64,000 bases of DNA. Source: Acheta domesticus. Taxonomy: Eukaryota > Arthropoda > Insecta > Orthoptera > Gryllidae. Position 1 is the first letter of the stretch. Every line of letters starts with the position of its first letter. The notes under the pieces were generated by a model. It was not told the origin of the DNA. It worked only from the letters and a program-made list of their open reading frames with translations, and did not search any database. The stretch spans positions 213,479,065 through 213,543,064 of the forward strand of contig JAHLJT010000631.1 in NCBI GenBank assembly GCA_031308135.1, written 5' to 3'. Shown piece after piece: positions 22,537 to 34,449 of this stretch. The position numbers and the translations under genes were made by a program.

Positions 22537-24393
22537 TCACCACAAGAAATTAAGATCTTGTTTGTAACGTACTACACGTTTCTTTAATTTCATGAAAGAG
22601 TAAAAGTACGCTTCAAGTTGAACATCTAATTTCTCACACACAATGTAACAGAGAGCAGGGGAAGCTTGTTCATGAACAAAAGGTCCACAAATGCTTAATT
22701 CTTTGAGCGACTTCCTGCCACAATGGTACAAGAATTCTGTAATAACCTCTGAACTAATGTTGCAATAATCCAGCTCTAAACGACGTAACTTAGGAAATGC
22801 ATTGGCATTTTTAAAGGCACATTTGAAGAGCTCATTGGTAAAGAGAGGTGAACCAGAAAGAGATAACTCTTCCAAATCCTGATTTGCAAGAAGCCATTCA
22901 AGGTATGACGGAGGAAAATCATTGTTGTTACCAGAGTTTGAACCAAACATAAGACGACGTAATAATGAAAATGGTTTTTGAGCCAAAATATTCTCTGGAA
23001 CATGAAACGATTCTTGAATGTACGAGTTGTAATAAAGGCCTAAATTAACAATATTTGGACAATTATTTTCTATTATCTGCATGTTGACATGAGAAACTCC
23101 TTCCAATGATAATGTGAGCAGTTGTTTTCCTCGAATTTCCAATATGGGTACAATACTTCCTTGGAATAATGTATCTGTATCTATTGAAGTACGGGAATGA
23201 GGGCAATCATCCCATGGTTTTTTACCACTATCTGCTACACACTGAATATCCAACTCTGTTAATTTTTCAAGTCGAGTGAGGGGTGTTAAAACATGTGGAG
23301 ATGATCGAGCATCAAATTCAACTCTAACTCTTTCAATTGCAGGACATACATTTGCAACTACTGAAAGTAAATTTGGGCTATCCTTGCAAGACAATTCAAA
23401 TTCTACATCTCTCAACTGATATGATGTCACTGGAGAAACTCTAAGTAACCAGGATTTTGTGGCATGCATTTTAAATAAAGCACGAACAACATCAGGATGT
23501 TGTAAGTTGCACAGTTGTGGATTGTGCTTTAACACCTGACAAACACCAGAAGCTGTAACTTCTGTATCACGTAGATCTAAATCAGTTAGCATATTTAGGT
23601 GTTTGAGATGGGACACAGCTTTATCATTTAATGAGCATGATTTCAAACCAAGTACCCTGCAAAAATTGACAATATAGTAGGCACAAATTGACAATTAATA
23701 TTGTAGCAATGATTATAACTAACAACAATATTTTTATAAATATCTTACCGTAGATTCGGACAATGATTTCGAATGTATTTAAGAGAGCTGCTATTCACAT
23801 GAGCCATTGCTTCAAAATTTAATGATACAATGGTTGACAAACACGGTGCTAAAGCTTTCAGATACGGCAAAACTTCTTGTACGTTCCTTATGTCAAGGTA
23901 TTTGAGATTCTAGAAAAAAACATCATTATAAAAATTGACAAAAATTTAATTTATAAGGTAATATTACTTCCAAAAAAAAAAAAAAAACACACTCGGCATG
24001 TGGCGGCAATATGAACCAAACTTAGCTCATCAGTGCATTCTGTAATACACAAGCGAATTATCTGTCTTGTTACAAAAAGTCGCCATCTATCTTGATCAAG
24101 CCAATAACTATTGCGCTCAGGTGGCACATCAGTATTTTCATATGTTTCCAACAAGTCCTGCTCAATACTGGCAGCTGAAACAATGGAATAACTTATATTT
24201 TATAAAGCAATTGTAATTCATCATTTTCCATAAGATGGAGCAAAGATTACTTACGTAGAATGTCAAATGGACTGATTGCAAAAAATATGCCATTCGCTTC
24301 CTGTTCCTGTTTAATACTAAGCCATCGATCTACATTGAACACAATGTTATCAAGGCAGATTTGATAAAGACTTTTTATTTTGTGAGCCGGCAT
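22537..24393 (-). CDS. leucine-rich-repeat protein (533 aa, 4 exons)
   Basis: Reconstructed exons: 24393-24255, 24174-23993, 23909-23749 and 23656-22537; 1602 coding bases. Introns are short (80, 83, 92 bp) with GT-AG ends and consistent phases. The start MPAHKIKSLYQICLDNIVFN has A at -3. Residues about 8-25 form an SLYxxCLxxI helix resembling the heads of ZYG11-like or F-box/BC-box LRR proteins, so an adaptor role in ubiquitin ligation is possible but is inference. From about residue 98 onward there are LRR units (NLKYLDIRNV, LRVLGLKSCSLND, LTDLDLRDTEVT, LLTLSLEGVSHV, NIVNLGLYY, LEELSLSGSPLF, LRRLELDYCNISS, LKELSICGP). No signal peptide or membrane segment is seen. The donor of intron 2 is a weak GTGTGT followed by a T15 run. 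I cannot name an orthologue. The gene is intact, TE-free inside, and its 5' side faces the Helitron nest. Confidence 0.88.
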
Positions 24394-25469
24394 TCTTCTG
24401 GTATTTTTTTCACACAGTTAACCTACCGAATAAAACAAACATTCAACTCACAGTACTAGAAACAGAAATAACAGCTCGCGATATTAATTTAAAATCATGT
24501 TTACAAACTTCTCTTAGAAAATCATAACTTCTGTTTTATAAAGTTGCGTCAATACCAGTTTTCAAGATTGATATACTTAAAACAGCATGGATATTTAGTG
24601 TGCAAGTACGATCTGACCTGACACTTTGAACGCTTGTGTCACTTCCATATTCCCAAAGCACCAGTTGCACCGTATAACAACACGGCAAAAATTTACGAAT
24701 CTACTTCAACTCACTCAACGTCCACCACCTTCTATTGATTTGTTTATTGCTTCGATTGCTGCTCATGTCTCCACAATATGACATCATTTCCCCCTCCCTT
24801 TGAACTCCCTTGTCGATTGTGGACTCCGACTCCTGAGATTTCGATTTACCGCGACACTTTATAATTGCTGCCATCCCAACTTCGCATTCCGTGTGCACAT
24901 GCCACTGGTAAGTGACAGGTCACGAGTAGGCCTACGTGCAAATGACTGATGGAAATGAACGGAATAAAAAAATACCTAGCAAGACACTTTTTTCTCGACC
25001 ATGTAATATCTCTACTTACCTAGCGGAGAGTTCTTACATGGCACATGGGGGAAGGGGGGCGTAGCCCCCTGAAAATTATGAAAGGGATCCGTCCCATAGC
25101 CTTACCTAATAAAACATGTTATTTCCGTAAACATGTTAAATCCCTGAAAAAAAACCTGATGAATATAATGTATAAATACATTTTAAACTACGCAGTGCAG
25201 ACATACCCATAGTGGACTCTATCATTATTCTGTTTCCCTACCTACTTTTGAGTATTATTAAACTTGAAAAAATTCCACGTTATACTTGGTTGTACAAGTT
25301 ATCACTTGTGCGGTAGTTATTAATTCGTTTGCTATATTTCAATAATTAAAATTAATTTTACTTAAGATTTTTGCAAAAAATAGTGCATAATTGCCGTAAA
25401 TTGCATAATAACATTTATGAATTTACTCTTTAAAGATGGCCAATATCGTCTCCACTTCCCTCATAGAAA
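24394..25469. other. upstream region of the LRR gene, no other gene recognised
   Basis: Should hold the promoter and 5' UTR of the LRR gene, but no TATA box or initiator can be assigned. A 65-codon minus frame at 24701-24898 has no family resemblance. A GGGGGGCGTAGCCCCC-like palindrome lies near 25055-25072. From about 25470 the sequence becomes Helitron-like. Confidence 0.45.
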
Positions 25470-25712
25470 TCCACTATTCAACAACAAAATTTAATCAACA
25501 AATCTAGAGCAATTTTTTTGAAAATTGAAAATGTCCAAGGGGTTTCATGTAAAGTACCCCCAAAATAAAAATATCGATTAAAAATTCCAGGGGCCGCGAC
25601 ATCAGCAAGAACGATTGGGGAATATCAATTTTGGAGAACATCGGCTGAACGGTTTATGTGATAACATCGTGCACAAACAGACGGACCGACAGACAGACGT
25701 TTTGTCTTCGGA
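25470..25712 (-). mobile_element. Helitron-like element, 5'-half fragment
   Basis: Contains (plus-strand view) GGGGTTTCATGTAAAGTACCCCCAAAA..., GGGGAATATCAATTTTGGAGA, the CGGCTGAACGGTTTA block and a short ACGGACCGACAGACAGACG microsatellite. At about 25713 it is joined to a different internal part of the family. Confidence 0.8.
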
Positions 25713-27009
25713 AATATTAATTTTAGAATATTAAAAAACACAAAAATCTAGTCCTAAATGGCAATTTTCATTTAAAAAGTTTCCATTTTAAAGGAAATTG
25801 CGTTTCAGCGCTACTAAAAATGAGAAATTTGAAGCTCATATTCACAGAAAATTTTTGAGTTTTCAAAATATTTTATTTGAAGTTACTTAAAGAACTTACA
25901 CTCACTAACATATCATCTTTACAAACTGCTGGTAATGTGCATATTAAAGATGTGAGAGATCTTTCAAAAAATTATATTTACGTAATTTTATAAAAAAAAG
26001 AAAAGTAACTCAAAATAAACTTTACGTCATATTAAAGAGTGTAGTTACCCACTATCTATTACAAAAGCATGAAGAAAAATTTGCAGCCATATTTGAGAAA
26101 ATGGTGTTTGAGCGTTTCTGAAAATGTGGAATTTTGAGCTTCTTTTCACAGAAAACGGTTGTGTTTTCAAGAAATTTTACTTGACATTATTTAAAGCACA
26201 TGTACTCGTAAATACAATAATGTGGAAAAAAATCGTCGCTAATGTAAATATTAAAGACGTGAGAGACAAGTCCAAAAAATTACATTTTTCCGAAAAACAA
26301 AAGAATAGAGCAATATGACATTTCGTCATCTCATAAAATACATTAGGCATTATATCTATCAAAAGTTTAAAGAAAAAATTTCGAACCGTTTTTGAGAAAA
26401 TCTTGTATTTGTAATTTTTTTTAAATTGCACATATTTGAACGCAATATTGCGCGAAAACTACTAAGATTTTCAAAAAAATGCACATGACCTTAATGAAAG
26501 AACTCACTTTGGACAACAAATATTATTTGAAAGAAAAATCTCTATCTTCAATTTTGTAGTTCCAGAATGACGCCGAAAAAATTTTTAACTTTTTCAATTT
26601 CCGAAAAAAAGAGTTAACCATGAAAATGGGACCTATGCCACTTTAATAAGTGTACTTTGATATATTCTTACAAGAAATTTAAAGAAAAAACTTGGAGCCG
26701 ATTTTGAGAAAATTTTGAAAATCTCCGGGGTACATGTAAAATACCCCCAAATTTTACAGAATATTTTTCAAAATCTCAAAACTTTGACTAGAAGCAGATC
26801 GACCGGGGAATATCCATTTTGGAAAAAATCGTACGTGTGGTTTAGGCGCTAGCAGTGTTCACAGACGGACAGACAGACGGTCGGACGGACGGACGGACGT
26901 TTTCCTTTCAATTGGTTTTCCGGTACCAAAGACCCACAAAACAGGGTTTCTGGCTATACCACGTTTTAGGGGATTTTCTTTTCTTAATTCAGCAACAGGT
27001 TTGATCCAC
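25713..27009 (-). mobile_element. Helitron-like element, internal copy
   Basis: Runs in family order from TTAGAATATTAAA...AATGGCAATTTTC through repeated TTTGAGAAAATGGCG-type blocks to the ACGGACGGACGGACG microsatellite (26865-26900) and TTTGATCCACTTTT. Both termini are missing: the right break falls where an inverted 5' end begins at 27010. Frames inside are short, and no Rep/helicase domain is visible. Confidence 0.82.
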
Positions 27010-29606
27010 TTTTACTTTCCCGTATACGTACGTATACACGGAGTGATATACATAGTATAGGGAAAGTTATGTATTGTTGCGCGAAACTAGTGGTGCTACA
27101 GAATGGCGCAGACTTTCCCGTATTAGTTTTCTATTTTCTTCGCTAGCTATTCGGAATAGCCACATACTCTTTCTTGCCAGCTACCATCTATCACCGCTAA
27201 AAGTACATTTTTTTGGTCATTTTCTTAATTTTTCGGTTTCCTATTGGTAGAACAAAAATATTGAACACTGCTAGCGCCTAAACCATTAGTACTATTTCTT
27301 CCAAAATGGATATTCCCCTGTCGATCTGATTCTAGTCGAAGCTTTGAGATTTTGAAAACGATTCTTCAAAATTTGGGGGTAATTTATATGAAGCCCTCGG
27401 GGATTTTCAAAATTTTCCCAAAAACCGCTCCAAATTTTTTCTTTAAATTTCTTGTATGAATAGAGTAAAATACACTTATTAACATGGCATAGGTCCGATT
27501 TTTATGGATAACTCTGAATTTTCGAAAATTGTGAAAGTTTGATTTTTTTCGACGTCTTTCTCCAACTACAAAATTGAAGATAGAGATTTTTCCTTCAAAT
27601 AAAATTTTTTCTTGATAGTGAGTTCTTTCTTTAAGGTCATGAAAATTTTTTGAAAAGTTTAGTAGTTTTCACGCAATACTGCGTGCAATATGTGCAATTT
27701 TACAAAAATTGATTTTCTCAAAAACGGCTCCAAATTTTTTCTCTCAACTTTTGGCGAAGATAATGCTAAGTATACTCTATCAGATAACGTAAACTTCATG
27801 CTGGTCTGCATGTTGCTTTTTCAAAAATTACAAAAATTTAAATTGTTTGATTTGTCTCTCACGTCGTCAAAATTTACATTATAGATGCGTTTTTTTGCTT
27901 AGTGCGTTTCTTTACACATAAGCTTCAAAGTATCTCCAATGATGGTTTTTGAAATGTCCATAAGTGGTCCATAATAAAGTAACAAAATTGGCAAATTTTC
28001 TGAAATGTTCGAAGGAAATTTTCTCAAAAACTATTGAAAATTTTTCGCCGAAATTCTCAACAATGACAATAAGTTCAGTTATCTCCCATATTCCAGAGGC
28101 TTGATTTCGGCCACGATATTTGGGGCCCAAAAATAAAAATAATGCTGAAAAATGTAGGTGTTGTTTAATCACACACAAAATGAAAAGTAAGCATTGCACT
28201 GAAACGAAAAATAAACCATCGCGTCAATTGAAAAATTTTCTAAATATTTTGTTTTATAACATTTTCTCGAATTGTTGTAAAGATTCCCGCAAATGTGATT
28301 TTTTCCACCTGTTGTATTCGATCAAAGAGGGACAGTGATTTTGAAATTGAATCGGTTACCATGACAAGAAAGTTGTTATTAAACAATGTGTGTTTATTTC
28401 TCGATTCAGAAAATGAACACGGTAGATTTATCTCTGAAATTTTAATTAAAAATAAGTATATGTGTGTGTATCAGTCAAAATACATATTAGTGTTGTGGAT
28501 TTAGGGTCATCGTAATGTATTACTTATATTGTGAGTTTATTTCATGTGTATTTTTCGAATAATTTTATTACTGAAATCCTTCGCTTGCTGTTTGTGCCGA
28601 AAGTCAAAGAAGTTCGTAAGTATTTGGCAATTTTAAGTAAATTTTGACAATGAATGATAAAACTATAATTTGCATTTATAATTTTTTATTTGTAGTTAAA
28701 ATATTTTGTTTAGTCATGCTATTGCTTTCTTTGTTTCAAAGTATTTGAAGTAATGTTCATTTGTGGTAATATTTACATTGGTGGGGATTTGTTCACATTA
28801 TTGTATTTACGAGTATATTTGCTTTAAATAATGTATAATAAATTTTCTCGAGAACTCAACCGTTTTCTGTAAAAACTAGCTCAAAATTCCGCATTTTCAG
28901 AAACACTAAGAACGCAATTTTCTCAAAAATTGTTCCAATTTTTTCTTCAAACTTTTCGAACGGATAGGGCTCATTGCACTCTTTAATATGTCGTAAAGTT
29001 AAATTTGGGGTATTATGTTTTTGCAAAAATTACAAAAATGTAATTTTTTTGAAAGATCTCTCACATCGTTAATATGCAGATTTCCAGCAAATTGTAAACA
29101 CTATTGTATTTGTAAATTAATGTTCTTCAAATGACTTCAAATGAAGTGTTCCGAAAACTCAAACATGTTCTGTGAAAAAGAGCTTCAAGTTTCGCATTTT
29201 TAGTACCGCTTAAACGCTATTTTTTTAAAAACGGCTAAAAGTTTTTTTAAGAAAATTTCCATTTAGGAAGAAGTTTAGTGTTCTTTAATATTCTAAAAAT
29301 TAATATTTCCGTTCTACCATTAGGAAACTGAAAAGTCAAGAAAATGTCAAAAAAAGGGAAGGAAACTTAGGAAGGAAATAGATGGCAGCTGGGACGAGTA
29401 TGTGGCAATTCCGAATATCTAGCCCCGACCAAGGAAATAGGAAACTAATACGAGAAAGTCTGTGCCATTCTGTAGCACCACTTTTTTCGTTATCACGGCC
29501 TGGCAATGAATTTTTTTCCGCCGAAAATTGGCCATTTTTTCGCGCAGCATTACCTAACTTTCCCTATACTACGTATATCACTCCGTGTATATGTACGTAT
29601 ACGGGA
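27010..29606. mobile_element. palindromic nest of Helitron-like pieces
   Basis: Four blocks in alternating orientation. 27010-27086 is a plus-strand 5' end (TTTACTTTCCC then the perfect palindrome GTATACGTACGTATAC). 27087-27265 is a minus-strand 3' end starting at CTAGTGGTGCTACAG. 27266-29486 is a plus-strand body running to GTAGCACCAC, with the last CTAG lost. 29487-29606 is a minus-strand 5' end (CGGCCTGGCAATGAA to CGGGAAAGTAAAA). The outer pair and the inner pair are thus each inverted repeats. The 2.2-kb body includes an extra 870-bp segment (27890-28755) missing from the short copies. Confidence 0.8.
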
Positions 29607-31790
29607 AAGTAAAAACTGGATAAATCCAGTTACTAAATTATGAAGAAAAAAATCCTAACAAGTGGCGCAGCCAGAATCCCTGTGTTGTAAGACCTTGATA
29701 CCGAAAAAACAATTGAAAGCAAAACGTCCGTCCGTCCGTCCGTCCGTCCGTCCGTCCGTCCGTCCGTCCGTCCGTCCGTCCGTCCGTCCGTCCGTCCGTC
29801 CGTCCGTCCGTCCGTCCGTCCGTCTGTCCGTCCTTCCGTGCGTCCGTCCGTCCGTTCGTCTGTCCGGTGAACGTGAACAAGACTAGCGCCTAAAAATGCA
29901 CATGATTTATCGAAATTGAAGAAATCCCTGTCCATCTCGCCCGAGTCGAAGCTCTAAGATTTTGAAAAACATTCATTAATTTTTGGGGGTACTTTACATG
30001 AAGCCCCCCGGACATTTTCAAATTTTTCTCATAAACGGCTCCAAATTTTTTCTTTAAATTTCCTGTAAGAATACAGCAAAATACACTTATTAAGGTGGCA
30101 TAGGTCCGATTTTCACGGTTAACTCTGAATTTTCGAAAATTGCCACAGTTTGTATTTTCTTCGGCCTCTTCCTACAACTACAAAATTAAAGATAGGCATT
30201 TTTCCATCAAATAAAATTTGTTCTCCAAAGTGAGTTATTTCATTAAGGCCTTGTACATTTTATTAAAAAACTAATAGTTTTCGCGCAACATTGCGTTCAA
30301 TATGTGCAATTTTAAAAAATTACAAAAACAAGATTTTCTCAAAAACGGGTCCAATTTTTTCTTTTAAGTTTTGGCAGGGAAAATGCTAAATATACTCTAT
30401 GAGATGACATAAAAGTCATATTGCTCTATACGTTATTGTTTCAAAAATTACAAAAATGTAAGTTTTTTGACTTGTCTCTCACGTTGTCAACATTTACATT
30501 ATAGATGTATTTTATTGTTCAGTGCGTTTCTTTACACATAAGTTTCAAAGTATCTCTAATGATGATTTTTGAAATGTCCATGAGTGGTCCATAATAAAGG
30601 AACAAAATTGGCAAATTTTCTGAAATGTTCAAACCAAATTTTCTCAAAAACGATTAAAAATTTTTCGTCGAAATGATCAACAATAGAAAAGAGTTCAATT
30701 CTCTCCCATATACCAGAAGTTAGATTTCGGCCAAGATATTTCGAGTCCAACAATCAAAATAATGCAAAATAACTGTATATAATAATAATGCAAAATAACT
30801 GTATTTTTTATTCACACACAAAATGAAAACTATCCATTGCACCGAAACGAAAAGTAAACCATCGCGTCAATTGAAAAGTTTTCTAAATATTTTGTTTTAT
30901 AACATTTTCTCGAATAATTGTAAATATTACCGCAAATGTGAGTTTTCCACTTATTGTATTCGTTCAAAAAGGGACAGTGATTTTGAAATGAAATTGGTTA
31001 CCATGACAAGAAAGTTGTTATTAAACAATGTGTGTTTTTGTTTCAATTTAGACAAATGAACACGATAGAAAAGTTATCACTGAAATTTAGAATGAATATT
31101 ATGTATATGGTCTGTGTGTGTCAGTCGTAATTCATGTTAGTGTTGTGGTTTAAGTGTCATCGTAGTGTATTACTTTTGTTGTGAGTTTAATTGAAATCGC
31201 CGAAAGTGAAACAGCTAAAAAGTGCGTAAATATTTGAGAAACGTACGTGAAATTTGAAAATGAATATTTGCGTTCATCATTTTTGAATCGCTTGTAGTTA
31301 AAATATTTTGTTTAGTCAGGGTATTGCTTTCCCTGATTCAAATAATTTGAATTAATATTTGAAGTAAAGGTGAATTTAAATTTTTGTTTTCAAAAGCCGC
31401 TCTAAACTTTTCTTTAAATTTCATGAAAGATTAGATTAAAAACATGTATAAAGGTGGCATATATATCTGCTTTTCACGGTTAACTATGAATTTTCGATAA
31501 TTGCGAAAGCTTGAATTTACAACGGCGGCTTCCCACAACTACAAAATTGAAGACAGTGATTTTCTCTTTAAATAAAATTTGTTGTTCATAATTATTTCTT
31601 TCATTAAGTCATGTACATTTTTTAAAAATGTAATCCATTAAATGGCTCCAAACTTTTTCTTCAAACTTTTCGAACGAATATTTGCATTCTTTAATACGAC
31701 GTAAGATCATTTTGGGGTATTATTTTTTTTAATTACACAAATTATTTTTTTTATTTCTCACGCCGTTAATATGCACATTTTCAGCAATTT
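29607..31790 (+). mobile_element. Helitron-like element, long form
   Basis: Starts at AAAACTGGATAAATCCAGTTAC (element position about 120) and continues through an expanded CCGT array (29725-29822), GACTAGCGCCTAAAAATGC, the GGGGGTACTTTACATGAAGCCCC block and the family core. It shares with 27890-28755 the extra internal segment (here about 30490-31340). The 3' end is not preserved; recognisable sequence fades near 31790. Confidence 0.78.
29725..29822 (+). repeat. (CCGT)n microsatellite inside Helitron-like element
   Basis: About 24 perfect CCGT units, followed by a variant tail (CTGTCCGTCCTTCCGTGCG) to about 29863. It occupies the same site as the short CGTC tracts in other copies of the family and the 9-bp array at 10275. 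Confidence 0.95.
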
Positions 31791-32988
31791 GTAAACACGA
31801 CGCTGTGGGTAAACACGCATGCACCTGCGGGTCACTTGGCTTTTCCTGATTTCTCATATTAAAAATTATCGTCTTCTTGATCCTCTTTGAAGCCATTACT
31901 CTGATTCCCGCAGCCCAATCGACACATCGATCGGCTCGATGACACCGCTATTCTGTTCTCGGAATGCACCCACGTCTGTCTGATCCGAGCAACTCGATAG
32001 GCCCTCCACTTATTTAGTTCATTTTCCTTTAAAGAAAATCCTTCGTTTTGTATTCTCGCATTCTTATAAGACTTCTTGCACGTCTTCTTCAACGTCTACG
32101 TCTTCTTCTACGTCTACGTCTTCCTCTACGTATACGTCTATATCTTCCTCTTCGTCAACCTCTTTCTCTACGTCTGCGTCTTTGTCCACGTCTACGACTT
32201 TCTTTCCGTCTTCCTCCACGCCCGTCTTTCGTCTTTCTCTTTGTATTTCCCGTCATCGTTCTCTTCGTCTTTCCTTTCGTCTCTCTCTTCGTGTTTCTCT
32301 TCGTCTCTCTCTCTCTCTTCGTGTTTCTCTTCGTCTTCATCTACTATGGTATTTTTAAGTACTGGAGTTTAATCAACGCCGCCTACATAGTTCTATTTCC
32401 TTGGCGTTGGTTTAATTCCCGACATACTCACCAAGGTCGCAGCACCAAAACACGAAAAAAACAAGTTTTTGGACATTTCTGAGAATCATATGGCCGGGTC
32501 CGGAAAAAAATAATCAGTTCCCTATCAGGAGACGCGTCGAACGAATCGTATGTCTTGATTGGTGCACATGAGTGACGGAACCGCACATCCAAGCCTCCGC
32601 ACACTCGAGGACTTATTCAAATACTACAGGGATGTAGTGTATGTACATGTACATAGGGATGAATATCTCCCGATTGATCCACCTTTTGAGGCCCTCCGAA
32701 TTAGAAACAAAACTAATTGATTCTAAGACTCTAAATCCAAGAACCTACGAACCCAAAAGATTTTGAGGTAAAGTAAAACTATTTACAACCGCATGTGCCA
32801 GAAACAAAATAGTACCACTAGAATGATTGCTCTCAAATTTGGAACGAATACGTTTCAGCGACCAAAATGAAACATTGCGTAAAATCTAATGAAAATGTTT
32901 CTCCCAAATTTACTTTTTATTAAAACAACAAAAACAAAATTGCTTTGGAGTACGTATATGCTGCATGGTACTTTAACCAATGTTTAAA
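31791..32988. other. intergenic, including a pyrimidine-rich simple repeat
   Basis: 32070-32345 is a degenerate TCTTCNTCTACGTC-type tract, almost all pyrimidine on the plus strand. Frames through it (LR- or SF-rich) are compositional. The remainder shows no gene or repeat family I recognise; ATGTACATGTACAT lies near 32640. Confidence 0.5.
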
Positions 32989-34015
32989 CTACAGATGTGC
33001 TACAGAATAGCACAGACTTTCCCGTATTAGTTTTCTATTTCCTTTGATCTCGGGTAGCTATTCTTGCCAGCTGCTATCTATCGCCGCCCAATTTTTTTTT
33101 GACATTTTCTTAATTTGCCGGTTGCGTAATAGTAGAAATATTATTTTAAGAATATTAAAGGAGAGTAAAACCTCTTTCTAAATGCCAATTTTCTTTGAAA
33201 AAATTGGAGCCGTTTTTAAGAAAATGGCGTTAAGCACTACTGTAAATTAGAAATTTGAAGCTCTTTTTCACAGAAACATTTTGAGTTTTCGAAAAACTTC
33301 ATTAGAAGTCATTTTAAGCTCTTTAACTCACAAAGCTTTTATTTGTTTTTTGACGTTGATGAATTGATGAATTAATAAAAGGAACTATAAATATGAGCAT
33401 ACTATTTATTAATCTTCGTGAAAAATATTAATTTTTTGAAAGAAAGTGTATGCCAAAAACAACATTCTTTATATTTAAGCTAAGACAGTCTGTTATTTTA
33501 CATTTTATAAAATTTTATGTATTTAAAATAATGCATTTTCGTTATTTATTGTCTGTATTTCAGGATCATAAAATAGGTTACCAAACAAATTTGTTAGCAC
33601 TGTTTTAAAATTCTCTTAGGGGAGCGACACATATTTTGGAAAACTTCAACATGACCTTATTTGAAGATCTGTTTTGATGAGCGTATTTCATTAAGAAAAA
33701 CAATTGTATCTTCACAATTGTAGTTGTAGAAAGACTTATTTATTTATTTGGTCAAAAACCAGTGGAAACTGTATATGACGTGTGGGGAAAGAGATTATCT
33801 GCGCAGGTTTTCTTGAGGCACAGAATTTTTTTAAAAAAAAGCAATATTTGAAAATCTAGTAAAAGGAATTTAGAAAATAATTATTATTTCAGAAAAATAA
33901 AAATTTGAAAACTGTTTGTTCGTTAGTTATAGAAAATCAATTTCAACGGTGAATGAACTGATTTGATTTTTCTGCATTGCTAATAAAATAGTAATGAACA
34001 TCAATTCTACTCCTA
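32989..34015 (-). mobile_element. Helitron-like element, 3' half (split by later insertions)
   Basis: On the plus strand it begins CTACAGATGTGCTACAGAA, a variant of the usual CTAGTGGTGC terminus, preceded by AAA. It continues through the conserved GCACAGACTTTCCCGTATTAG start. Family words fade and return (AACATGACCTTATTTGA, AATTGTAGTTGTAGAAAGAC). The matching 5' half lies at 35620-36368, beyond a LINE, so this looks like one old element interrupted by later insertions. Confidence 0.65.
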
Positions 34016-34029
34016 CCATTACAAGCAAA

Positions 34030-34150
34030 AGGAGTGCTCCACAAAATGTGCGCACAGTGAAGCTACATTTACGTCCTGAAGCAAAACAAGGGCCCATCTT
34101 AGCATTTGCCCAATGGATCAGGGAAACTGGACAAACACCTGATCGAGATG
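34030..34150 (+). repeat. unnamed repeat with coding trace, copy 2
   Basis: Partner of 16655-16800. Reads KLHLRPEAKQGPILAFAQWI then RETGQTPDRDG in one open frame. No family recognised. Confidence 0.5.
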
Positions 34151-34182
34151 GGGGTAATTGACCCGGAAGCTAAAGTACATTA

Positions 34183-34305
34183 CTTGTTGGCTTACTTACG
34201 CTTACTTACGGTTCACTTACGGCTACTTACCGGCTTACTTACGGCTTACTACGCATAAGCTTACTTGTTACTGTTACGGTTACTGTTACGGCTTACTTGT
34301 TACAG
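34183..34305 (+). repeat. degenerate minisatellite, GGCTTACTTAC unit
   Basis: Repeated GGCTTACTTAC / GTTACTGTTACGG words with indels, about ten units of roughly 11 bp. Confidence 0.75.
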
Positions 34306-34449
34306 GCGTATTAAATATTTTTTAAAAATGTATACAATACAAACGTAAACTATTTCATTACGTTTCATTGTTTTGGTAAAATAAATATTATTTTTCTTTT
34401 TGACGATCAGTATAGTCTCTAATTGTAAAGAAACAGTTTTGCAGCAGAA

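Noticed and set aside
24701..24898. 65-codon minus-strand frame upstream of the LRR gene
   Set aside because: No family resemblance, no splice link in phase to the gene; likely 5' flank or UTR.
29633..29935. DGRT- or SVRP-repeat proteins
   Set aside because: Generated by the CCGT tetranucleotide tract.
32048..32482. 144-codon arginine/leucine-rich frame
   Set aside because: Low-complexity pyrimidine tract; open in several frames at once.
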